Origin: Chrysomallon squamiferum
Lineage: Eukaryota > Mollusca > Gastropoda > Neomphalida > Peltospiridae
Assembly (NCBI GenBank): GCA_012295275.1
Contig: CM022667.1
Span: 9,460,038-9,497,537, forward strand
Reading direction: 5' to 3'
DNA: 37,500 nucleotides
This document shows positions 1-10,596 of this stretch, in pieces. Numbering within the stretch: the stretch's first letter is position 1; every line of letters starts with the position of its first letter. The position numbers and the translations under genes were made by a program. Under the pieces are notes generated by a model, which did no database searches, was not told where the DNA came from, and saw nothing but the letters and a program-made list of their open reading frames with translations.

Positions 1-563
1 AGTTATATTTAAAATATTTGACTTTAAAGAAAAATGTGTAAAGGGAAAACGTTGTTTGAACATAAAATTAATACAAATATATACACACACACGCACCCAC
101 ACACACATTATACATACATACATACATACACACACATACATATATATACATAAATACGGACAGACAGCTACACAAATATACAGAGAGTTAGTTCGAAATA
201 TATTTCTAAATATGCATTTCTATTATATTTTATATAAAAGAAACATTAGTAAGAGTAACTGTACCGTCTGGTCGCGCCTTTATTTATCGGTTTTTCAGAA
301 GCCGCTTTACCTGTGAAGTCAAGTTAACTGTTGATACCTGTTTGTACACCTACTTGTTTGTATACCTACCTGTTTGTATATCTACCTGCTCAACACAAAA
401 TCTCCTGGCTATTTTTATGACCAGGCAATAAAAACAAAATAGCAAAACAAGTGTAGGGAATAAAAGCGAGGCGTTGTCATACTTGACAGATCAAAGTGAA
501 TAAACGCAAAGAGTAGCACCCTTTTTATTTATTTATTTGTTTGTCATCTTGTTTACTTATCTG

Positions 564-610
<47 letters not shown>

Positions 611-646
611 GTCATTACTGCTAGTACTAGTACTGCTGCTACTTGC

Positions 647-680
<34 letters not shown>

Positions 681-840
681 TGTTATTGCTACTGACACCA
701 CTATTATTTATTTATTTATTTATGTGTTTATTTATTTATTTATTTTTGTATATTTTATTTATCTATTAATGATTTGTTATACATAATACGTACACACTCA
801 CACTTTCACACCTATAAATAAACATGTTATTTTACAAAAC
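1..840. other. AT-rich non-coding flank with short tandem repeats
   Basis: TACA/CA repeats (about 78-160), ATT arrays (about 566-612 and 650-680) and TTTA runs (about 705-770). A phrase ending TACCTGTTTGTA is repeated loosely three or four times around 330-390. No gene is supported. Confidence 0.7.
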
Positions 841-849
841 ACACAAGCT

Positions 850-853
<4 letters not shown>

Positions 854-921
<68 letters not shown>

Positions 922-966
922 CACTCACACACAAACACACACACACACACACACATACACACACAC
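854..966. repeat. (CA)n microsatellite
   Basis: An imperfect CA dinucleotide array with a few CT and AA interruptions; it produces a spurious His/Thr frame on the plus strand and Cys/Val on the minus. Confidence 0.95.
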
Positions 967-1140
967 ATCCTTAACTGCTCCAACCTTACAAATGATGCCG
1001 TTCTAACCACCAGATTGTTTATTCTCAAAGTACAGCTGTCCACGAAGACAGAAACAAAGAAAGGTAAAAATAAATCTTGACTGACAAGTTCACAAATAGC
1101 GATGCCGCGTGCGCACGAGACAGTCGCGAGAGACGTTTTG

Positions 1141-1223
1141 CAGGTGTGGTAATTAAACTTGCTCTTGGGTTGGGATTGAGGCAGGTGTTTTACAATAAAG
1201 TGCTTACCTGTCATAAACAGGTG
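1141..1223. promoter_or_regulatory. Cluster of three CAGGTG E-boxes
   Basis: CAGGTG occurs at 1141-1146, 1182-1187 and 1218-1223, all in the same orientation, within a short complex-sequence island (about 970-1260) flanked by microsatellites. CAGGTG is the Snail/ZEB-type E-box. Function is inferred. Confidence 0.4.
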
Positions 1224-1313
1224 AAACGATGATAATTTTTAAACCAGCAGCAAGAACTTTTTTTATTTTCATAGATAGCTTCAGTAGAAGTTGTTTATTG
1301 TTATTATTGTTAA

Positions 1314-1353
1314 TATTAGTAGTAGTAGTAGTAGTAACAGTAACAGTAGTAAC

Positions 1354-1387
<34 letters not shown>

Positions 1388-1535
1388 ACAGTAACAGTAG
1401 TAACAGTAGTAGTAGTAGTAGTAGTAGTAACAGTAACAGTAGTAACAGTAGTAGTAGTAGTACTAGTAATGGTAGTAGTATTAGTAGTAGTTGGAGGAGT
1501 AGTAGTTTAGTAGTAATAGTAGTAGTCCTGTTCCA
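1314..1535. repeat. (AGT)n triplet repeat
   Basis: About 220 bp of AGT with AAC interruptions in a higher-order pattern (AACAGTAACAGTAGTAACAGT recurs three times). Confidence 0.95.
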
Positions 1536-1619
1536 GTCACTGGGAAGGTGTATACAAAAAGTATTTTGCTGCTAACATATACCGTCATCATAAAAGTGTA
1601 AGCGTCTGATATTAGAACA

Positions 1620-1945
1620 AAACTGAATCGTCATGAAACAAATATTCTCTCTCAAATAAATTACACTAAAAATGTTAGAACAAAATAAAATAAAGAAAGA
1701 AAGAAAAATAAATAAAAAAAATAAAAAGGAAAAAAGAAATAAAAAAAGAAAGATAGAAAAAATAAGGGAAAAAATAATAGCAAAAATTTATTGATAAAAA
1801 TGAATGAAAATGAAATAATGACTGAATAATGGAAAATAAAAAATAAATAAGTAAAATAATACTAGAAATTTAGAAATGAATAAATAAACTATAACTTTTA
1901 AACCAAAAGTTATAAATATACAAAAACATAATGCAACATCACATA

Positions 1946-1948
<3 letters not shown>
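1620..1948. other. A-rich low-complexity stretch
   Basis: AAAT/GAAA-type A-rich sequence with no gene or motif that stands out. Confidence 0.7.

Positions 1949-2030
<82 letters not shown>
1949..2030. repeat. (TC)41 pure dinucleotide repeat
   Basis: An uninterrupted TC array, 82 bp. Confidence 0.97.
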
Positions 2031-2031
<1 letters not shown>

Positions 2032-2033
<2 letters not shown>

Positions 2034-2740
2034 AAATGTTCTCGTTAAATCGGCGTACAGCCATTAATTGCCCCGTACAATCCACTGGAACTTAATTATC
2101 GTTAATTCTGACAGTGTGTGAATGAAGCGGCGATCAGTAAGAGAACCAGTCTAAAATCAACACGTCTGGCGCCAGACGCGTAACATACACCGTGGATCCA
2201 AGGTATCGTTACGCCGCAGTTCAGGCGTGTGTACATACAAGCACAACAGACCGGCGAGTATCAGTCTCCCACTTCAAAAAGATCGATGTAAGGGAGATAA
2301 TGAGAAAGCAAATTAGGAAAACCTTGTAAGATTTGAATACCAAACACCAAGCTAATCTTGTTTGGTCCGGTGTTTATTTAGCGCGGTAATGATATTTCGT
2401 TTCGTTTATCTTTTTGTAACGCAATTTCGTATCCACCGCAAAGACTAAGCCCCGAACCCGTGCGAAATCGACGTCGTAACCGCCTGGGTTGTGTCGAGCT
2501 GTGAAAAGCGACAAGGCTTGTAATAATCTCTTTCGGCAACCTTCATGGTCAATTAGAACTGACTGGTTACGCCGAACTACGGTTAAATCGAATTATACGG
2601 ACTGTTTGGTATCACGGCACAATGGCTTCTCGTGATCTCCCTGTATTCGTGTTGGTTTGTTCGTTCTGGTAGAAAACTTCCCGTGACGCGTGAAGTAACA
2701 AGTGTGTCCATTTGTTTGTCTGTCTGTCTGTCTGTATGGA
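2032..2740. other. Complex-sequence island, possible regulatory region
   Basis: About 700 bp of CpG-containing non-repetitive sequence between a TC array and a poly-T tract. It contains several TAAT/ATTA homeodomain-type cores near 2060-2110, a 16-bp perfect palindrome at 2163-2178 and AAGGGAGATAA at 2290-2300. No convincing coding exon was found. Confidence 0.45.
2163..2178. promoter_or_regulatory. 16-bp perfect palindrome with SMAD-like boxes
   Basis: CGTCTGGCGCCAGACG is its own reverse complement. It contains GTCTG and CAGAC, matching SMAD-box halves, around GGCGCC, which resembles the GC-rich SMAD site used by BMP-type SMADs. Regulatory meaning is inferred. Confidence 0.35.
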
Positions 2741-2856
2741 TATGTGTACAGTTATAAAAAAATATATATTTTTGTTTGTTAAATTTTTGTTGTTGTTGTA
2801 TTCGTCGATGTTGGGGTGGTTTGGAGAATGCTGTTATTGTCATTTCTTTTCTATTT

Positions 2857-2858
<2 letters not shown>

Positions 2859-2924
<66 letters not shown>
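2859..2924. repeat. Poly-T tract (66 T)
   Basis: An uninterrupted T run. Confidence 0.95.
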
Positions 2925-2926
<2 letters not shown>

Positions 2927-3791
2927 TACTTTTGCTGATTATCATACTTAAATAATTATTTTTCAACATTTCTTTTTTGGGGAATTTAAAATGGTTCGTT
3001 TTTTATTATTCTTTGTTCCATTTTTTTTTGCGATGGTTTTTGTAATAATTGTTACAGTTATTAAAATTTACTGTTCTGTTGTTTAGACAGTGTTTTGGAT
3101 AACTGAATTAATTAATAAACAGTTTCAAGAAGAGATTTATCTAGTTATATATTTATTTATTTATTTGTTCATTTGTTTCTTTGTTTATGTATATATTGTT
3201 GTTGTTAGCTTAATCTCATAAATTTTATATAAAAACAAAAAAACAAATTGAAAAAAACTGTGACATTTTAAAGAATATATTTGGACAGAGAAGTGAACGA
3301 ACAAATGTGTTCCTGCATGGATAGACGGACAGCAAAACAGAAGGATGGACAGATGGATGAATGGATGGATGGATGTACAATAAAATTATGAAATATATAA
3401 GGACTTGGAGAACAAACAGATGTATGAATTAGACAGATACCTGTTTATAAATTAAACAAATTAAACACTGCACTCTAACAAATATTTTATAAAAAAAAAT
3501 AACAATAAATTTACAGCTTATTAACATCATTAATCCAAAATAACAAACACTTGACACGAGCCTTTCAAATGAAATCATTATTTTTTATTTTCTCCAAAAA
3601 AATACACGGAAATAAAATTCCCCTTGTAACCATAACGACAAAAAATTACCCCTCGCTGCGTCATTGAAGTGAAAAAAAAAAAAAAAAGAAAGAGTTGCCT
3701 ATGGTTACAAAACCCCACAGGGGTGCGTCGCACTTTTCAAAAACGATTAATTTATGTACAGATAATATTATCCTACGTCTATCACTGGGAG

Positions 3792-3850
3792 CACCTGTCT
3801 GTTTCGGAGCGCGTGCCGGTCGGGAGACAGACACCTGAGTTCTGCACCTG
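3792..3850. promoter_or_regulatory. Cluster of three CACCTG E-boxes
   Basis: CACCTG at 3792-3797, 3832-3837 and 3845-3850, same orientation, in a CpG-rich island (about 3700-3890) between homopolymer tracts. Candidate Snail/ZEB or bHLH binding cluster; function is inferred. Confidence 0.4.
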
Positions 3851-4159
3851 CCAGTGGCGCGTGCTAATGTCACACATAACAAAGTGGAAATGTTCCGCTT
3901 CTTTTTTTTTTTTTTTTTTTTTTTTTAGCCCTGTCGAAGCGCGCGCGCTTTTTCGCGCCGGACTAAGAAGACAGACACAAGAGGCGCGGCGGTTTGGGAT
4001 TTTTTTTTTTTTTTTTTTTTTTTATTACTATTATTACGAGTGATTTGATTCTATTCAGCTCAGTTTAGAGTCAGATATTTTTATGGCGTGATCGGCGCTA
4101 GGCTGGAACTAAGAGAGGTGGTCCCGCGTCACTATAAGTTGTAACAGTTTTCATAGTTT

Positions 4160-4415
4160 TATCTTGTACTGGGTTCAGCAAAAGTTGAAATGTAATAATA
4201 TTCTGGTTTTACGGTTTTATTAATTTCATAGTTATTGTTATTGTTATATATGATTATTATTATTATTTTTATTATTATTATTTTTTTGTTGTTGTTGTTA
4301 TTGTTATAATATAATTTATTTCTATTTATTTATTCATTTCTTTTTTCTTTTTTTTTTTTATTTTGCTATTCTTTTGTTATTACTATTGTTGTTAACAATA
4401 CTATTATCACGTTTA

Positions 4416-4459
<44 letters not shown>

Positions 4460-4600
4460 TTGATATAACTAATAAAGTTTAATATATAATTTTAATTTAT
4501 TTGATGAACGAACTATACAAAGCGAGTATTTCAAAAATATTTCCCTCTCTAACACATATTTTTCTCTAGCTTGCTGTCTTGTAAACTTTGGTGTAAATTT
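4160..4600. other. AT-rich stretch with ATT array
   Basis: TTA/GTT triplets and T-rich sequence, including an ATT array at about 4418-4460. No gene seen. Confidence 0.7.
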
Positions 4601-4670
4601 GATAGTTTAGTCAGATCAACGTGACAGTCGTATATTTGTGTTAGTTTGTGTATATTGATATATATACAGA

Positions 4671-4785
<115 letters not shown>

Positions 4786-5063
4786 TATATTTTCTGTGAA
4801 ATTTCTGTATATTTCTAGTTAACTGATATTTTGGTTGTGCTGTGTGGTAATAATTGCAGTATTTACAGATAAAGAAATAATTATAATAAGAACTAAAGAC
4901 ACAAAATTCAAAAACACAGTTTCTTTTCTTTATATATTAAATAGTTTAATATACTTGAGGGGGAAAAACCAACATATTTTATGTACATAAACAAATATAT
5001 ATATATATGTATATAACATTATAATAAATATATACAATAAGAAAAATATTACATCAATAATGC

Positions 5064-5126
5064 TGACGTCACAAATGACTCACATAAATAACGATGGTGA
5101 TTCTTTGGCACAAGATAATGACGTAA
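5064..5126. promoter_or_regulatory. bZIP site cluster (CRE, AP-1, CRE variant)
   Basis: A full CRE palindrome TGACGTCA (5064-5071), a full AP-1 site TGACTCA (5076-5082) and TGACGTAA (5119-5126) lie within 63 bp; AACGTCAT follows near 5205. Candidate CREB/ATF/Jun target; function is inferred. Confidence 0.4.
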
Positions 5127-5299
5127 TTAATAAACTCCTTCCATGCGTTCACTTTGAAACGTTTTAATTAAATCAGTAACTGAGTTCAAAACGGTACATT
5201 TCAACGTCATAAAGAATTAAATAATTTTATACAAATTAGACAGTTTGTATGAAAAAAAAGAAATTAATTAAATTTTTGTTAAACTGTTACGGTCCTCAT

Positions 5300-5556
5300 T
5301 GTATGTATGTATTAGTGCTCGACAAAAGGTTTAAAACCACTAAACAAAGCGTTTTAAATTTTTCAAATGTGAAAACGTAAAACAGATGTATGAACGCTGC
5401 AGCTAAATATCAAATCGATTTAAAACTATCGCTTCAAAAGCTTGTTTACTCAAGCAGTGTATCAAAAGGGGTCGAGTTTGCAAGAAAGAACGAACGTTCG
5501 TTAAATTGATTTAAAATGAAAGTTTAAAATGTATACGATGTTAAATCAATCTGTGC

Positions 5557-5587
<31 letters not shown>

Positions 5588-5819
5588 ATAAACAAGTTGT
5601 GAAAGTTAAAATGAATTAAACAAATCGATTAAAGCAAACAACTTTAACAGCTGGTTTAAATGAACTGATTTTACGATTTTTTATTTTTTTTTTTTTAAAT
5701 TTTAAAAGTGATGTATCTTTAACTGATTCATTTCAACCCCTTTACTTTGCGATTTAAACAAATGAATAAACTTAAATAGCTTTTGAATGGTATTATACCT
5801 CGAAACAATTTAACTAAAC

Positions 5820-5852
<33 letters not shown>

Positions 5853-6030
5853 TTCGCTTTCCAGTCACCGAATTAACTAAATACATACAAACAGGAAATT
5901 TCAAAACTGTTTCAATAACTACATTATTTCATCTGAAATGTTTCAATTTCCAATCTACCAGACTCTATTTAAATAGATCAATTTTTGTTTCTTTTATCTA
6001 AACTGGATCAACTATAACGTTTCAAACACG
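5300..6030. other. TTTAAA-rich unique sequence
   Basis: AT-rich, with repeated TTTAAA and ATCGATT/AATTGATT phrases and poly-A runs near 5558 and 5825. It looks like decayed repetitive sequence; no family was recognised and no gene seen. Confidence 0.5.
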
Positions 6031-6072
6031 TTAATCGGAAGACACACAAAGAGGAAGACTATTAATAAATAG

Positions 6073-6176
6073 CAGGTGGACAGACACACAGACAGACAGA
6101 CGGGCCACTCTCGGAATGCCGCACGCTTACCAGTGGTCACTTTCAAAAGCAGGTGCCGTCGTGCACCACGCACCTG
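6073..6176. promoter_or_regulatory. Cluster of three CAGGTG/CACCTG E-boxes
   Basis: CAGGTG at 6073-6078 and 6150-6155, and CACCTG at 6171-6176, in the CpG-containing island 6030-6260, about 1.8 kb past the Snail stop. The last two form an inverted pair 15 bp apart. Function is inferred. Confidence 0.4.
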
Positions 6177-6339
6177 TTCGAATGACCTCTTTTAGAGGTC
6201 ACGGTACAAGTCTTTGTCGAGAGTCACCGAATCAGTACAATAGTCTTTCACAAATCAGAAGTGGTTGTTTAGAAAATACAGTCAGTACATATTAAATCTG
6301 ACGATCTTGGAAATAACGAAACGAAAATAAATTGCAGAT

Positions 6340-7700
6340 GTGTAGGTCTTTGTTTATGAAGAAAGAGAAAGGAAAAGGTGATATGATGATGTTCGTAATG
6401 ATGATGGTAATGATGATGATGATGTTGATGATAGTAAAATAAGAAGAAGAAGAAGAAGAAGAAGTGGAGAATGTATACAGGGAATGTATTTTACTTTTCA
6501 GTCAGGAATTTATCAAATTAATAAGGAAATCAAATTTTGTATATAGGTTATCCTTTGTTTCTGATACAAATAATACCCTTCATATTATATATCAAAAATA
6601 GAGTAAAACATTTTACTACTAACGTAAAATGATAAAATACAGATAGAAAATATATTTTCTGTAAAATACTGCTTGTATTAATACTTCAAGTTAAAAAACA
6701 TTTTCATCTAAAAATTAAACAGAAGTATTAAAATTTAAAAATACCCTGAAACTAAATATTTTCCTTTGGTTCAGCCGGAAATTAAATTTGTATCTGGGTC
6801 ATACCAAATTATGATAAAATAATTTCTAAAATATGTTTTGAGTGTGGTATTAAACTATAAAAATATAAAAATAACAAATTTAAAGTAAACTTAAATAAAT
6901 GTCAACGTCTTCAAAAGATACATAAATAAACAAAATAAACACGATAAAAAAAATAATGTGCTAATATTGAAATTATATATATATATTTTTTAAATCCTGT
7001 GTATAAGAACCTAATTATTGAAAGTATAATATTATATTAACAGAAATATATCTTTAACTATTGCCAAGAACAAATTGTTTGTGAAACGATTACTTAACAG
7101 ATGCTGAAAAACATGAATAAAATCGAGTTATTTTGTTGTAAAATCCTAAATATTTGCTCAGTTACTTAAAATAATAAAATAAAATTTTCGAAGATTTGTA
7201 GATATCTTTCTATCTACTTTCGCAAAAAAAATAGTGGTGGAAAAACTGAAATGTAATTATAACCACTAAACATAAATGATAAGATAACTAATTAAAATAA
7301 ATACTGTTTTGTAAAAAAAAAAAATAATAAAAAAATAAAATAAAAATGCTTTGAAATGATAATTTTGTAAATCTATGATACAGAGAAATATAAATTAATA
7401 CTGGGTTTTAAAATCCTATGATACATTAAAAAAAAAAATACTAATTTTTAAAAGGCTAAAAATAAATATAAATTCTGTTTGCTAAAAGCCTATGGTACAC
7501 AAAAATAGAAGTAAAATTCTACGTGAAAAAGACACCCATGGCACAGTACGACTAGTTTTCTAACTATTAATATTAATACTAAAATTGATGGCAGTACCTG
7601 ATTTGTTAAATAGAACTATCTTCAGCTACAATAAATTAAAGTTGATAACATCATTGGCACATTTCACAAATATCCCTGTACTTGAACCATCAAATACTGC
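6340..7700. other. AT-rich 3' flank of Snail with a degenerate repeated phrase
   Basis: Very AT-rich. A phrase like CTATGATACA recurs around 7372, 7416, 7490 and, weakly, 7537 at roughly 45-75-bp intervals, suggesting a decayed tandem array. The Snail 3' UTR may extend into this flank, but I could not place a poly-A signal. Confidence 0.4.
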
Positions 7701-7822
7701 ATCATTTAAAAAAAAAAAAAATTAAAAAAAATAAACAGACAAGAGGACGTTGATTGAAGAAGTAACTCCCTTTGAATAAATTATCAACGTCATCAGAGCT
7801 TATTTGTCTTGTATCGAAATAA

Positions 7823-7823
<1 letters not shown>

Positions 7824-7880
<57 letters not shown>
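7824..7880. repeat. (TAA)n microsatellite just 3' of Snail
   Basis: A pure TAA/ATA triplet array about 110 bp beyond the Snail stop, probably in its 3' UTR. Confidence 0.9.
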
Positions 7881-7883
<3 letters not shown>

Positions 7884-7992
7884 CGAACAGAAAATCTCTT
7901 TCACTTATTCTCATAACATCTTTCCAGATATTTTGTTCGGGAAAAACAAAATCTTTGGAACGTAAAAGTCTGAGGTACGAAAATTTTATCTC

Positions 7993-9007
7993 TCAGTGCA
8001 CAAGAGTTCCACAACATCCGTCCTCGTGCTTGAGAAGCAGCGACATGCGGGAGAAAGTCTTGCTACAAGAACGACAACTGTACTTTTCACGTCGGAATGC
8101 GTCTGCAGATGCGCGCGCAGGTTCGACCTGTCCGCGAACGCCCTGCCGCAGTGCGGACACGTGAACGGCTTCTCCCCTGTGTGGGTGCGGATGTGCCCCT
8201 GGAGCAGCCAGGGCCGGGAGAAGGACTTCCCGCAGAGCTTGCACTTGCACGGCAGCGTGTGCGTCCGTATGTGCATCTTGAGAGCGCCCAGGGAGACGTA
8301 CGTCTTCTCGCAGTACTTGCAGCTGAACTCTTTCTTCGTCTGCGACGTGCAGTGGAACTGCTTGTGCTTGGACAGCCCGCTGAACGTCGAGTAGCTCTTC
8401 TTGCACGAGTCGCACTGGTAGCGAATCGGCTCGTTCTCTTTGCTCTTCTTCTTGTCCGCGGAAACGTCCATCTCGGAGGCGCTGCTGTTCTTCAACACCG
8501 AGTAGATGAGGACGCTGTCAAACGGAGACTTGTGCAGCCTCGATCCCAGTTCCATCTGCTCGGCGACCCGGTCCTCGAACACCGCCGCTTTACCCGCGTC
8601 GCCGTCTGGCGGCGAAAAATTCATCGGGTATCTCAGTCGGTGCATGAACGGAGGCGGAGGCAAGAATGGCGACCCTTTCAAAGATGGCGGAAGTTCTGCG
8701 TACGGGCGGAAGGAAAGTGGCGACTCCACCACCGGCCGCGGTACCGGCGGAACCGGAAATCCGTTCAGGAAGCGGAAGTTGAAGGGCAGGAAAGAATGGT
8801 GGTGCTGGAGGTTGTTCAGCAAGGACGGATGCCATGGAAACGGTTCTGGGATTCTCGGGGGTTCCGGCGGAGAGCCGCTCGGAGAACTGAGAGGCGGGCT
8901 GCTGCTGATGCTCCCGGGGGACGTGCTGGAACCGCGCCCAGGCGGCTCGAACAGGCGGGGAACGATAACTTTTGGATGGACAGGAGTTATCTTTTCCTTC
9001 TGGTGAA
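7993..9007 (-). CDS. snail: Snail exon 2 (linker and five C2H2 fingers), one-base frameshift in finger 5
   Basis: The frame is open from the intron boundary through four complete C2H2 fingers. After THSDVK it drifts into an unrelated 32-residue tail ending at 7986. The expected finger 5 ([24 protein letters not shown]) is intact in the next frame and ends at 7993. Gaining one A in the GTGAAAAGTAC run (plus-strand T-run 8084-8087) would join them. Two acceptors are possible. The strong one (TTTCTTTCAG, exon from 9030) leaves the wrong phase for exon 1 and meets a stop after about 14 codons. The second (AAAAGCCAG, exon from 9007) restores the frame, giving [10 protein letters not shown] at the junction, so 9007 is used here. 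Long open frames on the plus strand of this exon are GC-content shadows. Confidence 0.9.
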
Positions 9008-9378
9008 CTGGCTTTTTACTGATTCCAGTTCTGAAAGAAAGAAAGAAAAAATAAAATTAATAAAATAAAATAAAGATTTATCGTGATACTGAATTTTAAC
9101 ATTTTTTGACTATTTGTTATTTTTTTTTTTTTTTTTTTTTTTAAATCATAGTAAACTGTTGTAACAATAAATATAGATCCAGAAGCGAATGATAAATTTC
9201 AGAAAAGGGTCATATTATGATTCATATAGTTTTCAAAATGAAGCCTCTTGAATATTGTTATTACACATATTTGTTAAAAGAAGCTAAAGGGTAAAATATA
9301 GCGTCTTGGCACTGTGTCCCACCCATTCCCAGACTAACCCCCTTAAATCTCAGACTCGTTCTGGTTAATGTCAATTTC

Positions 9379-9453
<75 letters not shown>

Positions 9454-10236
9454 CCTTGTTGTTTGTTGTTCTTGTTGTTAATGCTATTATTCTCATTACA
9501 AAAAAAAAAAAAACATATTCTAAATCAATAAACTAGACACCAACCTTTTCTAATAATGAAGTATAACAACGAAAAAATAAAATGTGTACAGAGCGGGTTA
9601 CATTTCTGTATTTCATTTAAATAATTTATCAGCATTGTATGATCAATAACATTAATAACACTGTGCAAAATTAAACTATTTTTTATTGTGTTAAGTCTGG
9701 GATGAGATTTATGGAGATTAATTACTACAATTATTACTGCGACTACGATTACAAATACGACGATTCCTACCGGACCAGTTATCCGGCGTCCTGAAATCCG
9801 GAAAGACCAGAAAACCGGAAGTTTGTTTCCCGACGCTATTTTCATAGATCGCGCGCGCGGGTGTTGTCCTCACTAGACCGGAACTACTCTTTCAAGCCGC
9901 ATGGCGTTCATTCACTCGCCGCATTGTTTACGTGTCGAGTCGCCACAATTGTGTATCGTCAATTTTCTTTATGTTTTTAATTTTAAAATGTTTACGCCTA
10001 ATTATTTACGTATTTAGATACGTTGCTACCAGAAAACCGGAAAATCCAGAAATCCGGAATGCTTCAGCCCCCAACGAGTCCGGATAATTGGACCGGTACC
10101 TGTACTACAATTTTAACTATAATTAATATTCTACTACCACTGTCATTAATATTCTACTACCACTGTCATTAATATTCTACTATTACTTGTATAACCACAG
10201 TCACTATTTCGTTTATCACTCTAACAATAGTTATAC

Positions 10237-10284
<48 letters not shown>

Positions 10285-10561
10285 TTTATTTATCATATTA
10301 TGTTACCTTTTATTACTATTAGGTTTACCAGTAACTGTGTTTCAATTACGACAACTACTACTACTACTACTACTACTACTACTGCTACTGTATTACCAAT
10401 ACCATAACATCTGCTACTACTACTACTGTTACTACTCCTTCTCCTACTACTACTACTACTACTACCAGTATGTACTACCACTATAATATTAATATCAATA
10501 TTAATACTATTACTACTAATATTACTAGTAGTACAACTGCTACTCATACTACTTATATTAT

Positions 10562-10596
<35 letters not shown>

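Noticed and set aside
8097-9068. Long plus-strand open frames (up to 323 codons) opposite Snail exon 2
   Set aside because: Arg/Ala/Gly-rich antisense shadow of the GC-rich zinc-finger exon with no domain.
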